Positions 46,252 through 55,021 of a stretch of 64,000 nucleotides of DNA are shown here, piece by piece. A model generated the notes under the pieces. It did no database searches. It had not been told where the DNA came from and saw nothing but the letters and a program-made list of their open reading frames with translations. The position numbers and the translations under genes were made by a program. Each line of letters starts with the position of its first letter. The first letter of the stretch is position 1. The DNA is from CAZMNY01 sp964567745. GTDB lineage: Bacteria; Planctomycetota; Planctomycetia; Pirellulales; Pirellulaceae. The stretch covers positions 124,001 through 188,000 of the forward strand of contig CAZMNY010000005.1 of the NCBI GenBank assembly GCA_964567745.1, given 5' to 3'.

Positions 46252-46340
46252 GCAAGCAGCTCGTTCGGTGAACACAATTCGCAACTACGGACACTCCACT
46301 GCGGCTGGAAGCTTGGAAGCCCCAGCCACGAGTGTCGGTG
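46252..46340. repeat. Family B and family A repeats
   Basis: CTCGTTCGGTGAACACAATTC (inverted B, shown here from 46259) is followed by ACTCCACTGCGGCTGGAAGC and GCCCCAGCCACGAGTGTCGG (A, 46291-46340). The same B-then-A order is seen at 37329-37418. Confidence 0.55.
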
Positions 46341-46371
46341 AATAAGATTCAACGCGAAAGACCGCAAGTCT

Positions 46372-48771
46372 GTGAACATCGGCCGGCTCAAATTCGCACT
46401 CGTTTTCATGGCTCTTATCGCACTGGCTGTCATGCCGGCGCGTTGGGCGGCGGGCGACGATACGGTACTTAACCCGGACACGGCAACGTACGATTCACAT
46501 CCGTCGGCCGCGTCGCTGGCCGATGGGACGACTTGGATTGCTTGGCACGCATACGATGCCGGACGAGACCGTGTGTTGGTGCGTCGAGTTGCATCGGACG
46601 GCAACCTGGGACCGACGCTTGAAGCCAGCAGCCATGGTGCGGCTCACGGACCACCGACCGTCCTCGCTCTTTCCGCCGATTCAGTGTGGGTCGTCTGGTC
46701 GGCGCGAGTTAGCGGACGCTGGCAAGTTGTCGCGAGGCACTGGGAGTCGGGCAAATGGGATGCGGCCGTCACGCTCTCCAGAAAACAGAATGACGCCATT
46801 CAGCCGACCGCAGTTCACACGCACAGCGGCACCGTCATCGTCGCCTGGACGGAATACCAACAGGGCCGGTTCCGAATCATCCGCCGTCAGTTTGATGACG
46901 ATGGTTGGAGTGAGTCGCTTGCGATCTCGTCGAAACCGACCGACGCGTTTCGACCCGTCTTGACTGCGGACCACACCGGCGATGCGTGGGCGATCTGGGA
47001 CCATTACGACGGCCAGCGATACGGAGTTGTTGGCCGACGGATTGAACCAACACTTGGTCGTATCGAGCAGATTTCACCTCGAGGCAAACATTGCTTGACG
47101 CCCACAGCCTTGGCCACGCGACAAGGGTTGTGCGTCGCCTGGTTGCAAAAGGATGATGTCATCGGCGGACCGAGGGTCATCAGCCAATGGCATACGCTGC
47201 ACGCCGCGATTCGGAACAGCGACGGGCGCTGGCGGACGATCCGCGACGAGCACGACAAATCGGCCGCAGCCGAACTGACTCAAGGACTCGTGGCGAAGAT
47301 CGCGCCGCGCGCGGTCGCGACAGGCGGTTACCTCGGGCGCCGGACAGCACCGATGCTTGTCGAGGATGAAGACGATGTATGGCTGCTGTGGGAACGTAAG
47401 ACGGATCACCGAGGCAGCACTCCGAACGTTGTCGGCGACCTGCTCGGCCGGCCCATACGAAAGGGGCGCTGGCAATCGACCGCTCTCATTCACACAGGTC
47501 GCCTCGACTACCACCTACCTCATGGAGGCCGCGTCGCCGACAATCAACTCGTCGTGCTGGCCTCTCAACTCCCTCGCAACAATCGCCGCATCTATCATCG
47601 TCTCAGCGCGACCCTAGCTGAAACGCAGCCGTTCCAACAAGACGCCTGGCCGGGATGGCGACCCGTCGAATTGCCGATAAAAGCGGAGCTGACTGAACGC
47701 CGCGACATCCAAATCGGCAACAAGAAGCTAAAACTCTATTGGGCTGATTTACATTGCCATACGACGTTAACTTGCGATGCCGAAGGTGAGCACGACGAGC
47801 TAACTCACTACGCTCGCGACCGCGCACAGCTCGACGTCGTCGCAATGACGAACAACGATTTCCTTTACGACGCACCGCTCACCGAATACGAATATCAGCT
47901 CAGCGCATTCTTCGCTCAAGTCTACTCAAAGCCGGGCGCGTTTCTCACTCTGCCCGGTTATGAATGGACATCTCGCGTACCCGGCGTCCGGACCGCCAAG
48001 TTTTCTGACCGAGGAAACTGGACAGCGCCCTATCGAAATCGATCGTATCCGAATCACCGTACCGTGATCTATCCTCCCAGCGGAGGTCCGATCGTGCGAT
48101 TCCCAGAAGTCGCCAACGACATCGACGCGCTCAACACCGTCGTCGAGAAAGCTGGCGGCATTACACTGACGCAACACGATGCTTTTCTTCCCTCGGGACA
48201 CAAGGTGGAAGTGGGAATGGAACTGACATCGGGCTGGAGAAATTACATCGCGCGCGTGCCGAATCTGTTTCACGGACCACTCAACCGCGGCACCCGCCTC
48301 GGATTTGTCGCCAATGGAGACACTCATCGTCGAGCGCCCGGATTGAGTGGTGCCTTGACTGGGATTTACGCTGAAGAATTGACCGCCGCCTCGATTCTCG
48401 ACGCCCTGCGTCGTCGCCGCTGTTTCGCCACGAACGGCTCGCGAATTTTTCTCGACGCCCGCGCAAATGGCTCATTCATGGGAGAGGATGTCACGACGAA
48501 CGATCGAGTAACACTGAGCCTGCAGGCGATCGGGACGCGGCCGCTGGTTTCGGCGACGCTGGTTTGTGACGGTAAAGAGATTCGCACGCTCAAGGCAAAC
48601 GGCGAGCACGAAGTGAATTTCGAAGTTCAAGAATCTGGCCTGACGCCGGGCGTGCATTGGTACTATTGGCGAATCGCTCAAGCCCGAGCCGCTGCCGATT
48701 TGCCCGGCAACCTCATGGCCGCCCACGGACACCTCGCCTGGTCGACTCCGCATTGGGTCATCGCGAAGTAG
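46372..48771 (+). CDS. Beta-propeller plus PHP/DUF3604-like metal-dependent domain, exported
   Basis: 799 aa from GTG. Signal segment (FALVFMALIALAVMPARWAAG), then a propeller-like part (about 30-440) with repeated W-x-x-W blades (TTWIAWHAYD, SVWVVWSARV, GTVIVAWTEY, DAWAIWDHYDG). The C-terminal part (about 455-740) has DLHCHTTLTCDAEGEHDE, GYEWTS, TQHDAF and NGDTHRRAPG, the His/Asp metal ligands of the PHP fold used by DUF3604 proteins. The enzyme could be a metal-dependent hydrolase or phosphoesterase. It closes the sulfatase/PSD1 run on this strand. Confidence 0.75.
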   Translation: MNIGRLKFALVFMALIALAVMPARWAAGDDTVLNPDTATYDSHPSAASLADGTTWIAWHAYDAGRDRVLVRRVASDGNLGPTLEASSHGAAHGPPTVLALSADSVWVVWSARVSGRWQVVARHWESGKWDAAVTLSRKQNDAIQPTAVHTHSGTVIVAWTEYQQGRFRIIRRQFDDDGWSESLAISSKPTDAFRPVLTADHTGDAWAIWDHYDGQRYGVVGRRIEPTLGRIEQISPRGKHCLTPTALATRQGLCVAWLQKDDVIGGPRVISQWHTLHAAIRNSDGRWRTIRDEHDKSAAAELTQGLVAKIAPRAVATGGYLGRRTAPMLVEDEDDVWLLWERKTDHRGSTPNVVGDLLGRPIRKGRWQSTALIHTGRLDYHLPHGGRVADNQLVVLASQLPRNNRRIYHRLSATLAETQPFQQDAWPGWRPVELPIKAELTERRDIQIGNKKLKLYWADLHCHTTLTCDAEGEHDELTHYARDRAQLDVVAMTNNDFLYDAPLTEYEYQLSAFFAQVYSKPGAFLTLPGYEWTSRVPGVRTAKFSDRGNWTAPYRNRSYPNHRTVIYPPSGGPIVRFPEVANDIDALNTVVEKAGGITLTQHDAFLPSGHKVEVGMELTSGWRNYIARVPNLFHGPLNRGTRLGFVANGDTHRRAPGLSGALTGIYAEELTAASILDALRRRRCFATNGSRIFLDARANGSFMGEDVTTNDRVTLSLQAIGTRPLVSATLVCDGKEIRTLKANGEHEVNFEVQESGLTPGVHWYYWRIAQARAAADLPGNLMAAHGHLAWSTPHWVIAK

Positions 48772-48819
48772 ATCCGCTCTGACAGCAGCTGCACTACAGA
48801 CCAGACGCCAGCGGAAGCG

Positions 48820-48890
48820 ACGTGGCTGGGGCATCCTGCCGCAGTGGAGTTTTCCGTTAGCTGCAAATCTTGTTCACCGAACGAGCGAGG
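48820..48890. repeat. Family A and family B repeats, overlapping a gene end
   Basis: GTGGCTGGGGCATCCTGCCG followed by CAGTGGAGTTTT is a family A copy; TTCACCGAACGAGCGAG (48873 onward) is a family B copy. The B copy covers the stop and last residues of the FG-GAP gene that ends at 48874. Confidence 0.55.
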
Positions 48891-51294
48891 GATCTTGCTG
48901 ATTGAGAAAGACGAAGGCACCGAGCTTGGATGCGGTGAGGATATCGGGTCGGCCATCTGCGTTGATGTCCTTCACGGTGATCTGCACTCCCACGCCGGAA
49001 CGGTTGTCGATTCGGTGGGGACGAAAGTGAATGGCACCTTCGCTGCCGCGAACGAGCTGGAACCAATAGAGAACCGGATCGGCGTTCGGTTCAACATCGC
49101 CTTTCGGGCCGTGAGCCCACATTCGTTTGCCGCAAACAATGTCCTTGAGGCCATCGCCGTCGATGTCCGCAATAGCGAGTGCGTGCGGCTGCGAAAAGGC
49201 AACTCCAAACCGTTGTTCTTCGTTGCGGTCGCCCATGATCTTGCGCTCGCGAAAATGGATCCGCCCATCGTCAGTCGTGGTTTGCTCAAACCAGGCGAGT
49301 CCCCAACCATGTCCGTCTAGAGCGGTGATGACGTCCCGGTCTCCATCACCATCGACATCGTAGGCGAACATTTGAGCTCCGCCTCGACCCTTGGCAAACT
49401 TGTTGCGATGGAGAGTCCATTGGCCAGAACTTTGACTTGGTTGCTCGTACCAGCCGTCGTTGATAATCAAGTCGCGGCGGCCATCGTTGTTGATGTCGCC
49501 GACTCCCTCGCCATGATAGAACTGCGGCCAACCCTCATCATCGCCTATCGCCTTGAACGCCCACGGCTTCCGCGGGTCGCTCTCCAACGGCTCAATCCAA
49601 CCCCAGCGACCGTTCCAGTGTGAAATGACCTGCCGCGACTCGTCGCCACGCATTGAAACAAGAGCCGGCGACTCGCCACGCACTCGCTCAAAAGCAAAAT
49701 GTTTTTGCCAAGGGGCATCCGTCTCACCAGGATTTTCGTACCAGTAGGCCGCATGCTTGTGAACTCGCCCGAGAACAAGGATGTCCGGCTTGTCGTCACC
49801 GCTAAAGTCGTGGACGAAACTAAACATGCTGTTGCTCGGCGAGGCTTCAGGCGGCAAGGGGACCGGCTTGTAGAATGCATGAGCCTTCGCGAACTCAGGA
49901 CCTTCGTACCAAACGGGACCGGCGATCGCGTCGAGCTGGCCGTCGCCGTTGATGTCGCCAGCGTCAATTCCGTCACAGTAGTAGCGATCGGTCAGGCGGA
50001 TCTTCTCGAACTTCACGCGTGTTTGCGTTTCATCGAGCTTCTTTGGTTTGAGACGTTCGACCTTCAGCGGCGAACGCATCGACTGGGGACTTGTGCGAGC
50101 TCCGATGTGCACGGGCACGCTGACAAAATGCACCCAGAATCGCAACGTCTTGGGGACAATCGCGCTGTCGCCCTGGGTGATATTGAACGAGCGCGAGACG
50201 GCGAGCTTTCCATCTCCGACCACTTCGATTCGATCGTGATCACGTCGACCGAACCCATCGACAGCGATGGCCGTGCAACGCGTCTCGCCCATCACGTGCG
50301 CCCAACCGGCGACGCCTGACGAGACGTTGCCAGGCGGCGCCACCACCTGACGTCGCAACTCGCCAATCTTCCCTCTCGAAACGATCCAAGGCGGCTGGCC
50401 TTTGCTGGCTTCGGGCGGCTGCGCCTGAAACAACGCGGTCTCGTTCTTTCTTACCGTTGTGTAGACAAAATCATTCGCGCCAAAATCGATAAGCGTCTCC
50501 TTGCCGGTCAATTCGAGCATCAATTCGGCACCCATGTTGGTGACGACCTTGCTGTCGTCCGGGGTGCCAGACACGCTCCACGTTGCTTTCGCCCAACTCT
50601 TCGTGCGAACAAATTCGAGCTCAACTTTGCTTTTCGAATCGGTCGGCCAATCATCAAACTCGAACTCGACGGCGCAAACCAGCGGGCCATTGCGAGTGAC
50701 GCGAGTCGCGGTTGGTTTGCGGTCCGCCAATCGATGATGCTTGCCGTCACCGGTTTGAAAAACGAGTCCCCTCGAATCGGCTTGGACAAATTGTTCATCT
50801 GGGCTCCGGCGAAATCGGAATAGGCCCCGAAGGTCCTTGCGCACCGTCCATACCACTCGGCCTCGATTGGAAATTTCAAACGCGTCCGCGGATTCCGTGA
50901 GTCCGAATCCCGGGCTCGGTTCCTTGGCGGTTTTTGTCGACGGTCCGTACTTCAACTCGTAAGTTCGAGCCGTCAGTGGATCCAGGTCAGCAACGAAATC
51001 GACGGTTATGGCGTCTATCTGCCCGGAATTGTTGCGGTGGGTGGTGAGCTGTCGCGAGACCGGTTTTCCGTCTTGCATCAAAGCAAATGTTGTGTCGGCC
51101 GGAGCCGCTGGCGAAATCTGCAGGTGGGCGGAAACGACGTCAAAGCGTCGCCGAATGCCGGCCGTTTCACTGACGCGAAACAGAATCGTTCGCTCGCCTT
51201 TGACATCGTCGTCTCGACTGTCTTCCGCTGCGAATGCGGCGGATTGAAACGCAATCAATAATCCGAGTACGGAGCCCAACATTGAAAACTTCAT
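48874..51294 (-). CDS. Exported FG-GAP/VCBS-repeat protein
   Basis: 806 aa with signal peptide (LGSVLGLLIAFQSAAFA). Residues 40-400 are a beta-rich domain I do not recognise, resembling parts of exo-rhamnogalacturonan lyase-like proteins. The rest has FG-GAP repeats with calcium loops: DAGDINGDGQLDAI, VHDFSGDDKPDIL, GVGDINNDGRRDLI, YDVDGDGDRDVI, IADIDGDGLKDIV and VKDINADGRPDIL. These form a seven-bladed propeller, usually for binding. Its final residues are encoded by a dispersed intergenic repeat, so the C-terminus may be recently changed. Substrate unknown; location outside the cytoplasm. Confidence 0.78.
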   Translation of the reverse strand: MKFSMLGSVLGLLIAFQSAAFAAEDSRDDDVKGERTILFRVSETAGIRRRFDVVSAHLQISPAAPADTTFALMQDGKPVSRQLTTHRNNSGQIDAITVDFVADLDPLTARTYELKYGPSTKTAKEPSPGFGLTESADAFEISNRGRVVWTVRKDLRGLFRFRRSPDEQFVQADSRGLVFQTGDGKHHRLADRKPTATRVTRNGPLVCAVEFEFDDWPTDSKSKVELEFVRTKSWAKATWSVSGTPDDSKVVTNMGAELMLELTGKETLIDFGANDFVYTTVRKNETALFQAQPPEASKGQPPWIVSRGKIGELRRQVVAPPGNVSSGVAGWAHVMGETRCTAIAVDGFGRRDHDRIEVVGDGKLAVSRSFNITQGDSAIVPKTLRFWVHFVSVPVHIGARTSPQSMRSPLKVERLKPKKLDETQTRVKFEKIRLTDRYYCDGIDAGDINGDGQLDAIAGPVWYEGPEFAKAHAFYKPVPLPPEASPSNSMFSFVHDFSGDDKPDILVLGRVHKHAAYWYENPGETDAPWQKHFAFERVRGESPALVSMRGDESRQVISHWNGRWGWIEPLESDPRKPWAFKAIGDDEGWPQFYHGEGVGDINNDGRRDLIINDGWYEQPSQSSGQWTLHRNKFAKGRGGAQMFAYDVDGDGDRDVITALDGHGWGLAWFEQTTTDDGRIHFRERKIMGDRNEEQRFGVAFSQPHALAIADIDGDGLKDIVCGKRMWAHGPKGDVEPNADPVLYWFQLVRGSEGAIHFRPHRIDNRSGVGVQITVKDINADGRPDILTASKLGAFVFLNQQDPSLVR

Positions 51295-51416
51295 CGCGAT
51301 ACGATCTCTGAAATCGGGAAGTAGAAAACAAAAGCGTGGTCACCGCACGCCATGTTATCCTACTCAAGATAGACCGTGGGGACGGCTCGAACTTTTGCGA
51401 AACAAGATGGGAAATA

Positions 51417-52505
51417 ATGATGTCATTTGACACGAGCTCGAGCCTAAGTCGGCGCGGAATGATGGTGCAGTCCGCCGCGCTGGCGGCGTGCCTGGCGTCA
51501 CCTCGCAAATCGGACGGTGCGGACGAGGTTGAGCGAACGCGTTTGGGCTTGGTGACGAATTGTTGTTCGCACCGCCGCGCGTGGCTTCGCGCGTCGAAGG
51601 CCGAGACAAGGCTGGCGGAGCCGATCGAGTTTCTTCGGCATAGTCAGAGCTTGGGCGCGGGCGGGATGCAAGCGTCGTTGGGTGTAAGGGCCGACGATCA
51701 AATTCGCGAACTCGTCGAATTCGCCGAGAAGCACGATCTGTTCATCGACGCCATGGTTCGGCCGCCCAAGGACAAGTCCGATCTAGCTCGCTTCGAAAAA
51801 GAGATCGTCACGGCGTCGGCCGTCGGCGCTAAGGCGGCCCGCTGCGTCATCATGCCGGGTCGGCGGTATGAGCGCTTCAGGACATTGGACGAGTTTCGTC
51901 GGTTTGAGAAGCAAGGCGCCAAGATGCTGCAGCTGGCCGAACCGATCGTCAGAAGACACGATCTTCCGCTGGCCGTCGAAAACCACAAAGACCAGCGGAT
52001 CGATGAACGAGTTGCCCTCTTCCGGTCGATCGACAGTCGCTATATCGGCGCGTGTGTCGACACGGGCAACAGCCTTGCTCTGCTCGATGACCCGTACGAA
52101 ACCGTCGAGGCGCTCGCACCTTACGCCGAGGCGATTCATCTGAAAGACCAAGCCCTGCGCGAGTACGAGGATGGTTTTCTGCTCGCCGACATCCCGTTGG
52201 GACAAGGGAGTCTCGACCTCAAGCGGATCGTCGCCACGTTAAAGCTAGCCAAACCTGGCTGCCGGTTCGCGCTGGAACTCATCACTCGAGATCCGCTCAA
52301 AGTGCCTTGTCTAAGCGAGGATTATTGGTCGACGCTGAAGCAGGTCAGCGGCCGCGAACTGGCCCGAGCGATGCGGTTCGTTCGTGAGTACTCGGTGAAG
52401 GACCTGCAGGAAGTCAGGAAGCTTCGAATAGAACAACGTGCGAAACTGGAAGACGCCAATGTCGCCGCCAGTTTGAAGTATGCCCGAGAGCATCTCGATC
52501 TATGA
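51417..52505 (+). CDS. Sugar phosphate isomerase/epimerase-type TIM barrel, Tat-exported
   Basis: 362 aa from ATG 51417; the frame runs further up without a signal. A twin-arginine-like leader LSRRGMMVQSAALAAC precedes a xylose-isomerase-like TIM barrel. Metal-site residues are seen in AVENHKDQ (Glu), CVDTGNS, EAIHLKDQ (His/Lys) and ALELITRDPL. Families of this type isomerise or epimerise sugars and inositols. The next genes (deacetylase, Gfo/Idh/MocA oxidoreductase, NagB-like deaminase), although on the other strand, also concern sugars. Confidence 0.85.
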   Translation: MMSFDTSSSLSRRGMMVQSAALAACLASPRKSDGADEVERTRLGLVTNCCSHRRAWLRASKAETRLAEPIEFLRHSQSLGAGGMQASLGVRADDQIRELVEFAEKHDLFIDAMVRPPKDKSDLARFEKEIVTASAVGAKAARCVIMPGRRYERFRTLDEFRRFEKQGAKMLQLAEPIVRRHDLPLAVENHKDQRIDERVALFRSIDSRYIGACVDTGNSLALLDDPYETVEALAPYAEAIHLKDQALREYEDGFLLADIPLGQGSLDLKRIVATLKLAKPGCRFALELITRDPLKVPCLSEDYWSTLKQVSGRELARAMRFVREYSVKDLQEVRKLRIEQRAKLEDANVAASLKYAREHLDL

Positions 52506-52531
52506 GCTTTAGCCAGCCACGACGCGCCTCA

Positions 52532-52615
52532 ATCGTTTAACCCGCCGCCGCAGGCAAGGCAATGTCGAAACGCACTTCAAACTCCACTGCGGCAGGATGC
52601 CCCAGCCACGAGTGG
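52532..52615. repeat. Family C and family A repeats
   Basis: ATCGTTTAACCCGCCGCCGC (inverted C, 52532-52560) is followed by AACTCCACTGCGGCAGGATG and CCCCAGCCACGAGTGG (A, 52579-52615). The A copy ends directly at the stop of the deacetylase gene. Confidence 0.6.
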
Positions 52616-53326
52616 CTACCACGCTCGGATTCGCTTCCAGACCTTCGCTTGCTGAAAAGCTTCGGCGGCGCCAACACCCGCTTGAGCGCCGCGCGTTTCA
52701 CACTGGCCAATCATGACTTGCTCGAGCGGCGAGAAAGCTGCGTCTTCGCCGCGCGCCAACTGGCTTTCATGGCGTCGCAACATCTTTCGCTTCAGCTCAA
52801 CGAAATCTGAGACGTCGACGTAGAATTCCGGATCGAAACCAACCATTTCGATCGTGTCCATCCACCACAGCGACGGTGGCTCGGGGACCGGATTGCTGCT
52901 TGTTTGATGACCGACGGATGCGCAGAACCAACTGGCCGATTCGGTCAGAGCCGAGGCAGCGCGATGGTCGGAATGGTAGTCGGACGCCGCGTGACCGATG
53001 ACGAGCGTCGGACGGAATTGGCGAAACAACTCAATGACGACTAATCTCGTCTCGGCGGAATCCACTAGCTCGCCGTCCGGAAACCCGCCCTCGAGAAAAT
53101 CGGCGCCTAACAATTTGGCCGCCGCTTGCATCTCGCGACTCCGCACGTTTCCCAGATTCTCAATGGGCTCGGCCGGCTGCCCCTTTTCACCTCGGCAAAG
53201 CACGGCAACGCCAATCGACGCTCCGTCCGCTTTCGCTCGAGCAAGAGTTCCAGCACATAATAGTTCCGCATCGTCAGGATGAGCGACAACGGCTAAGACG
53301 CGTTCGTGAGAGAAGTTGAGTTTCAT
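52616..53326 (-). CDS. PIG-L family deacetylase
   Basis: 236 aa from ATG 53326 (MKLNFSHERVLAVVAHPDD); a longer frame to 53362 has no better start. The zinc motif AHPDDAEL and the second His motif DYHSDHRAA are both present, as in GlcNAc-PI and bacillithiol-type (BshB) N-deacetylases. It would remove N-acetyl from an amino sugar. No signal peptide, so cytoplasmic. Same strand as the oxidoreductase and NagB-like genes upstream; a link to N-acetyl-hexosamine turnover is inferred. Confidence 0.9.
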   Translation of the reverse strand: MKLNFSHERVLAVVAHPDDAELLCAGTLARAKADGASIGVAVLCRGEKGQPAEPIENLGNVRSREMQAAAKLLGADFLEGGFPDGELVDSAETRLVVIELFRQFRPTLVIGHAASDYHSDHRAASALTESASWFCASVGHQTSSNPVPEPPSLWWMDTIEMVGFDPEFYVDVSDFVELKRKMLRRHESQLARGEDAAFSPLEQVMIGQCETRGAQAGVGAAEAFQQAKVWKRIRAW

Positions 53327-53360
53327 GGTGACTGTGGGATGGTGACTTCGGGACGGTACC

Positions 53361-53432
53361 ACCTTGCCTGCGGCAACGGGTTAAACGATTTTGCCCGCTA
53401 CCGGATCGTATACGCCTCGCCTGCGGCGACGG
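53361..53432. repeat. Family C repeat and a partial second copy
   Basis: CCTTGCCTGCGGCAACGGG then TTAAACGAT (53361-53389), followed by a partial copy GCCTCGCCTGCGGCGACGGC (53414 on). Together they fill the gap between the deacetylase and oxidoreductase genes. Confidence 0.55.
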
Positions 53433-53440
53433 CAGTGCGA

Positions 53441-54925
53441 CTACCCGCCTTTGGGTGATCGACCGTTGGTCCAGGGGCCGGCCAATTCTTGATAATCGAA
53501 TGGAGTCATGACGCTGCCTTTGTCGCCGGCGCGCCAGCCGGCCACGTGATTCGCTTGCGCGCCGTCCTCGGACATCTTCTCCCAATTGTCGGCCCAACTT
53601 GAATTGCCGTCGCTGACATTCCCATCGCGATCGACGTGGAACACTTTGCCTTCGCGGTAACTGCGAATCGCCAAGTTGACCATCATCACGGCCGCCGCAC
53701 CGAGCTCGGGATCGTTGTTGACGGAATTCGGTTTGCCACTGCGAATCGCCTCGAAAAAGTTGAGGAAGTGCATGCTGTTGATATCGTGCTTGACCGTGGC
53801 TTCGTAGGTCTTTCGCTTTGGCTTGCTGTCGAGAGTGACTTGCGGCCGTTCGGGCACGAACTCGAATGTCGCCTTGGTGCCGTTCAGATAACACGGTTTG
53901 TGGAACAACAACGCGCCGTGGTGCCCGCGAATGATGTGATCGAGTTTCTCCTCTTCGGCGACCATGGTGCTGCTGACAACGCCTTGCACGCCTTCGTGGT
54001 AATCGGCAATCAATGAGCCGACGTCGGGCACATCGCGATCGTCGTACTCAAGAAAGATTCCGCCACCGCCAACGACGCGGCCAGGATTTCTCAAACCGGT
54101 CGCCTTGAGCATGCCGGTCACTCGGTGAACGAACAAGTCGCCAAACATGCCCATGCTGAACGGCCAATAGCATCGCCATTGGCCGAACGTCGAGCGGTCG
54201 AACACGATCTCCGGTGCCAGGCCCTCGTCGACGCCGAGCCATCTCCGCCAGTCGACGGTCTTCGGAGTCATCTCGGCTGTGATCACATTGTGCCGAGACA
54301 TTCCGGCTCGGCCATTTCGGAAACACTCGGTGTGAAACTGAACGATCTTGCCGAGTTGTCCTTCGTTGATCATCTCACGCGCCGTGTCCCACACCGGCGA
54401 GCTCGTCGATTGCACTCCAACCTGCATCACAAGGCCGCTCGACTTCCAGGCTTTGATAACTTCAACCCCTTCCTCGATGCGGTGGGTCATCGGTTTTTCG
54501 CAGTAGACATGTTTGCCGGCGGCGAGCGCATCGATGGCCTGTTTGGCGTGCCAGTGGTCGGGGGTTGCTATGCAGACGGCGTCAATGTCATCGTCCGCCA
54601 GCATCTCGCGATAGTCGGCGTACTTCTTGGGAGCGACCCCGGTCTCATTCTTGATGTAGTCGATCGCACGGTCACGATGCACGGTGTAAACATCGTTAAC
54701 GGCCGTCATGTCAATGTTGGCACCTTGCTTGCGCAGTTTGGCCAGCGTCTTGACGTGGGTGCCGAACCCACGACGGCCGGGCCCGATGACGCCGATCCGA
54801 ATTCGCTCGGCTGCGTTTGCGGCGGAGGCGGGCGACGGCGGAGCGAGGCTGGCGGCTGCCCCAACTGCGGAAGCGGTCGCTGTCTTCTTAATGAAGTTGC
54901 GTCGGGATACGTTGGAGTCTGTCAT
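53441..54925 (-). CDS. Gfo/Idh/MocA-family oxidoreductase with Tat leader
   Basis: 494 aa from ATG 54925, which has AGGAGA 9 nt upstream; a longer frame was rejected. The twin-arginine leader SRRNFIKKTATASAV precedes a Rossmann fold (RIGVIGPGRRGFG) and the CEKPMTH motif with the conserved Lys. A C-terminal beta-sheet domain completes the family layout. These enzymes oxidise or reduce sugars with NAD(P). Exported, Tat-dependent versions are common in planctomycetes because the cofactor is bound before export. Confidence 0.92.
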   Translation of the reverse strand: MTDSNVSRRNFIKKTATASAVGAAASLAPPSPASAANAAERIRIGVIGPGRRGFGTHVKTLAKLRKQGANIDMTAVNDVYTVHRDRAIDYIKNETGVAPKKYADYREMLADDDIDAVCIATPDHWHAKQAIDALAAGKHVYCEKPMTHRIEEGVEVIKAWKSSGLVMQVGVQSTSSPVWDTAREMINEGQLGKIVQFHTECFRNGRAGMSRHNVITAEMTPKTVDWRRWLGVDEGLAPEIVFDRSTFGQWRCYWPFSMGMFGDLFVHRVTGMLKATGLRNPGRVVGGGGIFLEYDDRDVPDVGSLIADYHEGVQGVVSSTMVAEEEKLDHIIRGHHGALLFHKPCYLNGTKATFEFVPERPQVTLDSKPKRKTYEATVKHDINSMHFLNFFEAIRSGKPNSVNNDPELGAAAVMMVNLAIRSYREGKVFHVDRDGNVSDGNSSWADNWEKMSEDGAQANHVAGWRAGDKGSVMTPFDYQELAGPWTNGRSPKGG

Positions 54926-55021
54926 CTTGAGTCTCCTGAAAATCGCCAGCGGTTGCGGGTGGCGGGACGCGAGGAGTTCTTCTCGCAAGAACCTGCTCTC
55001 GCAAAGATACTTCGAACTGGC

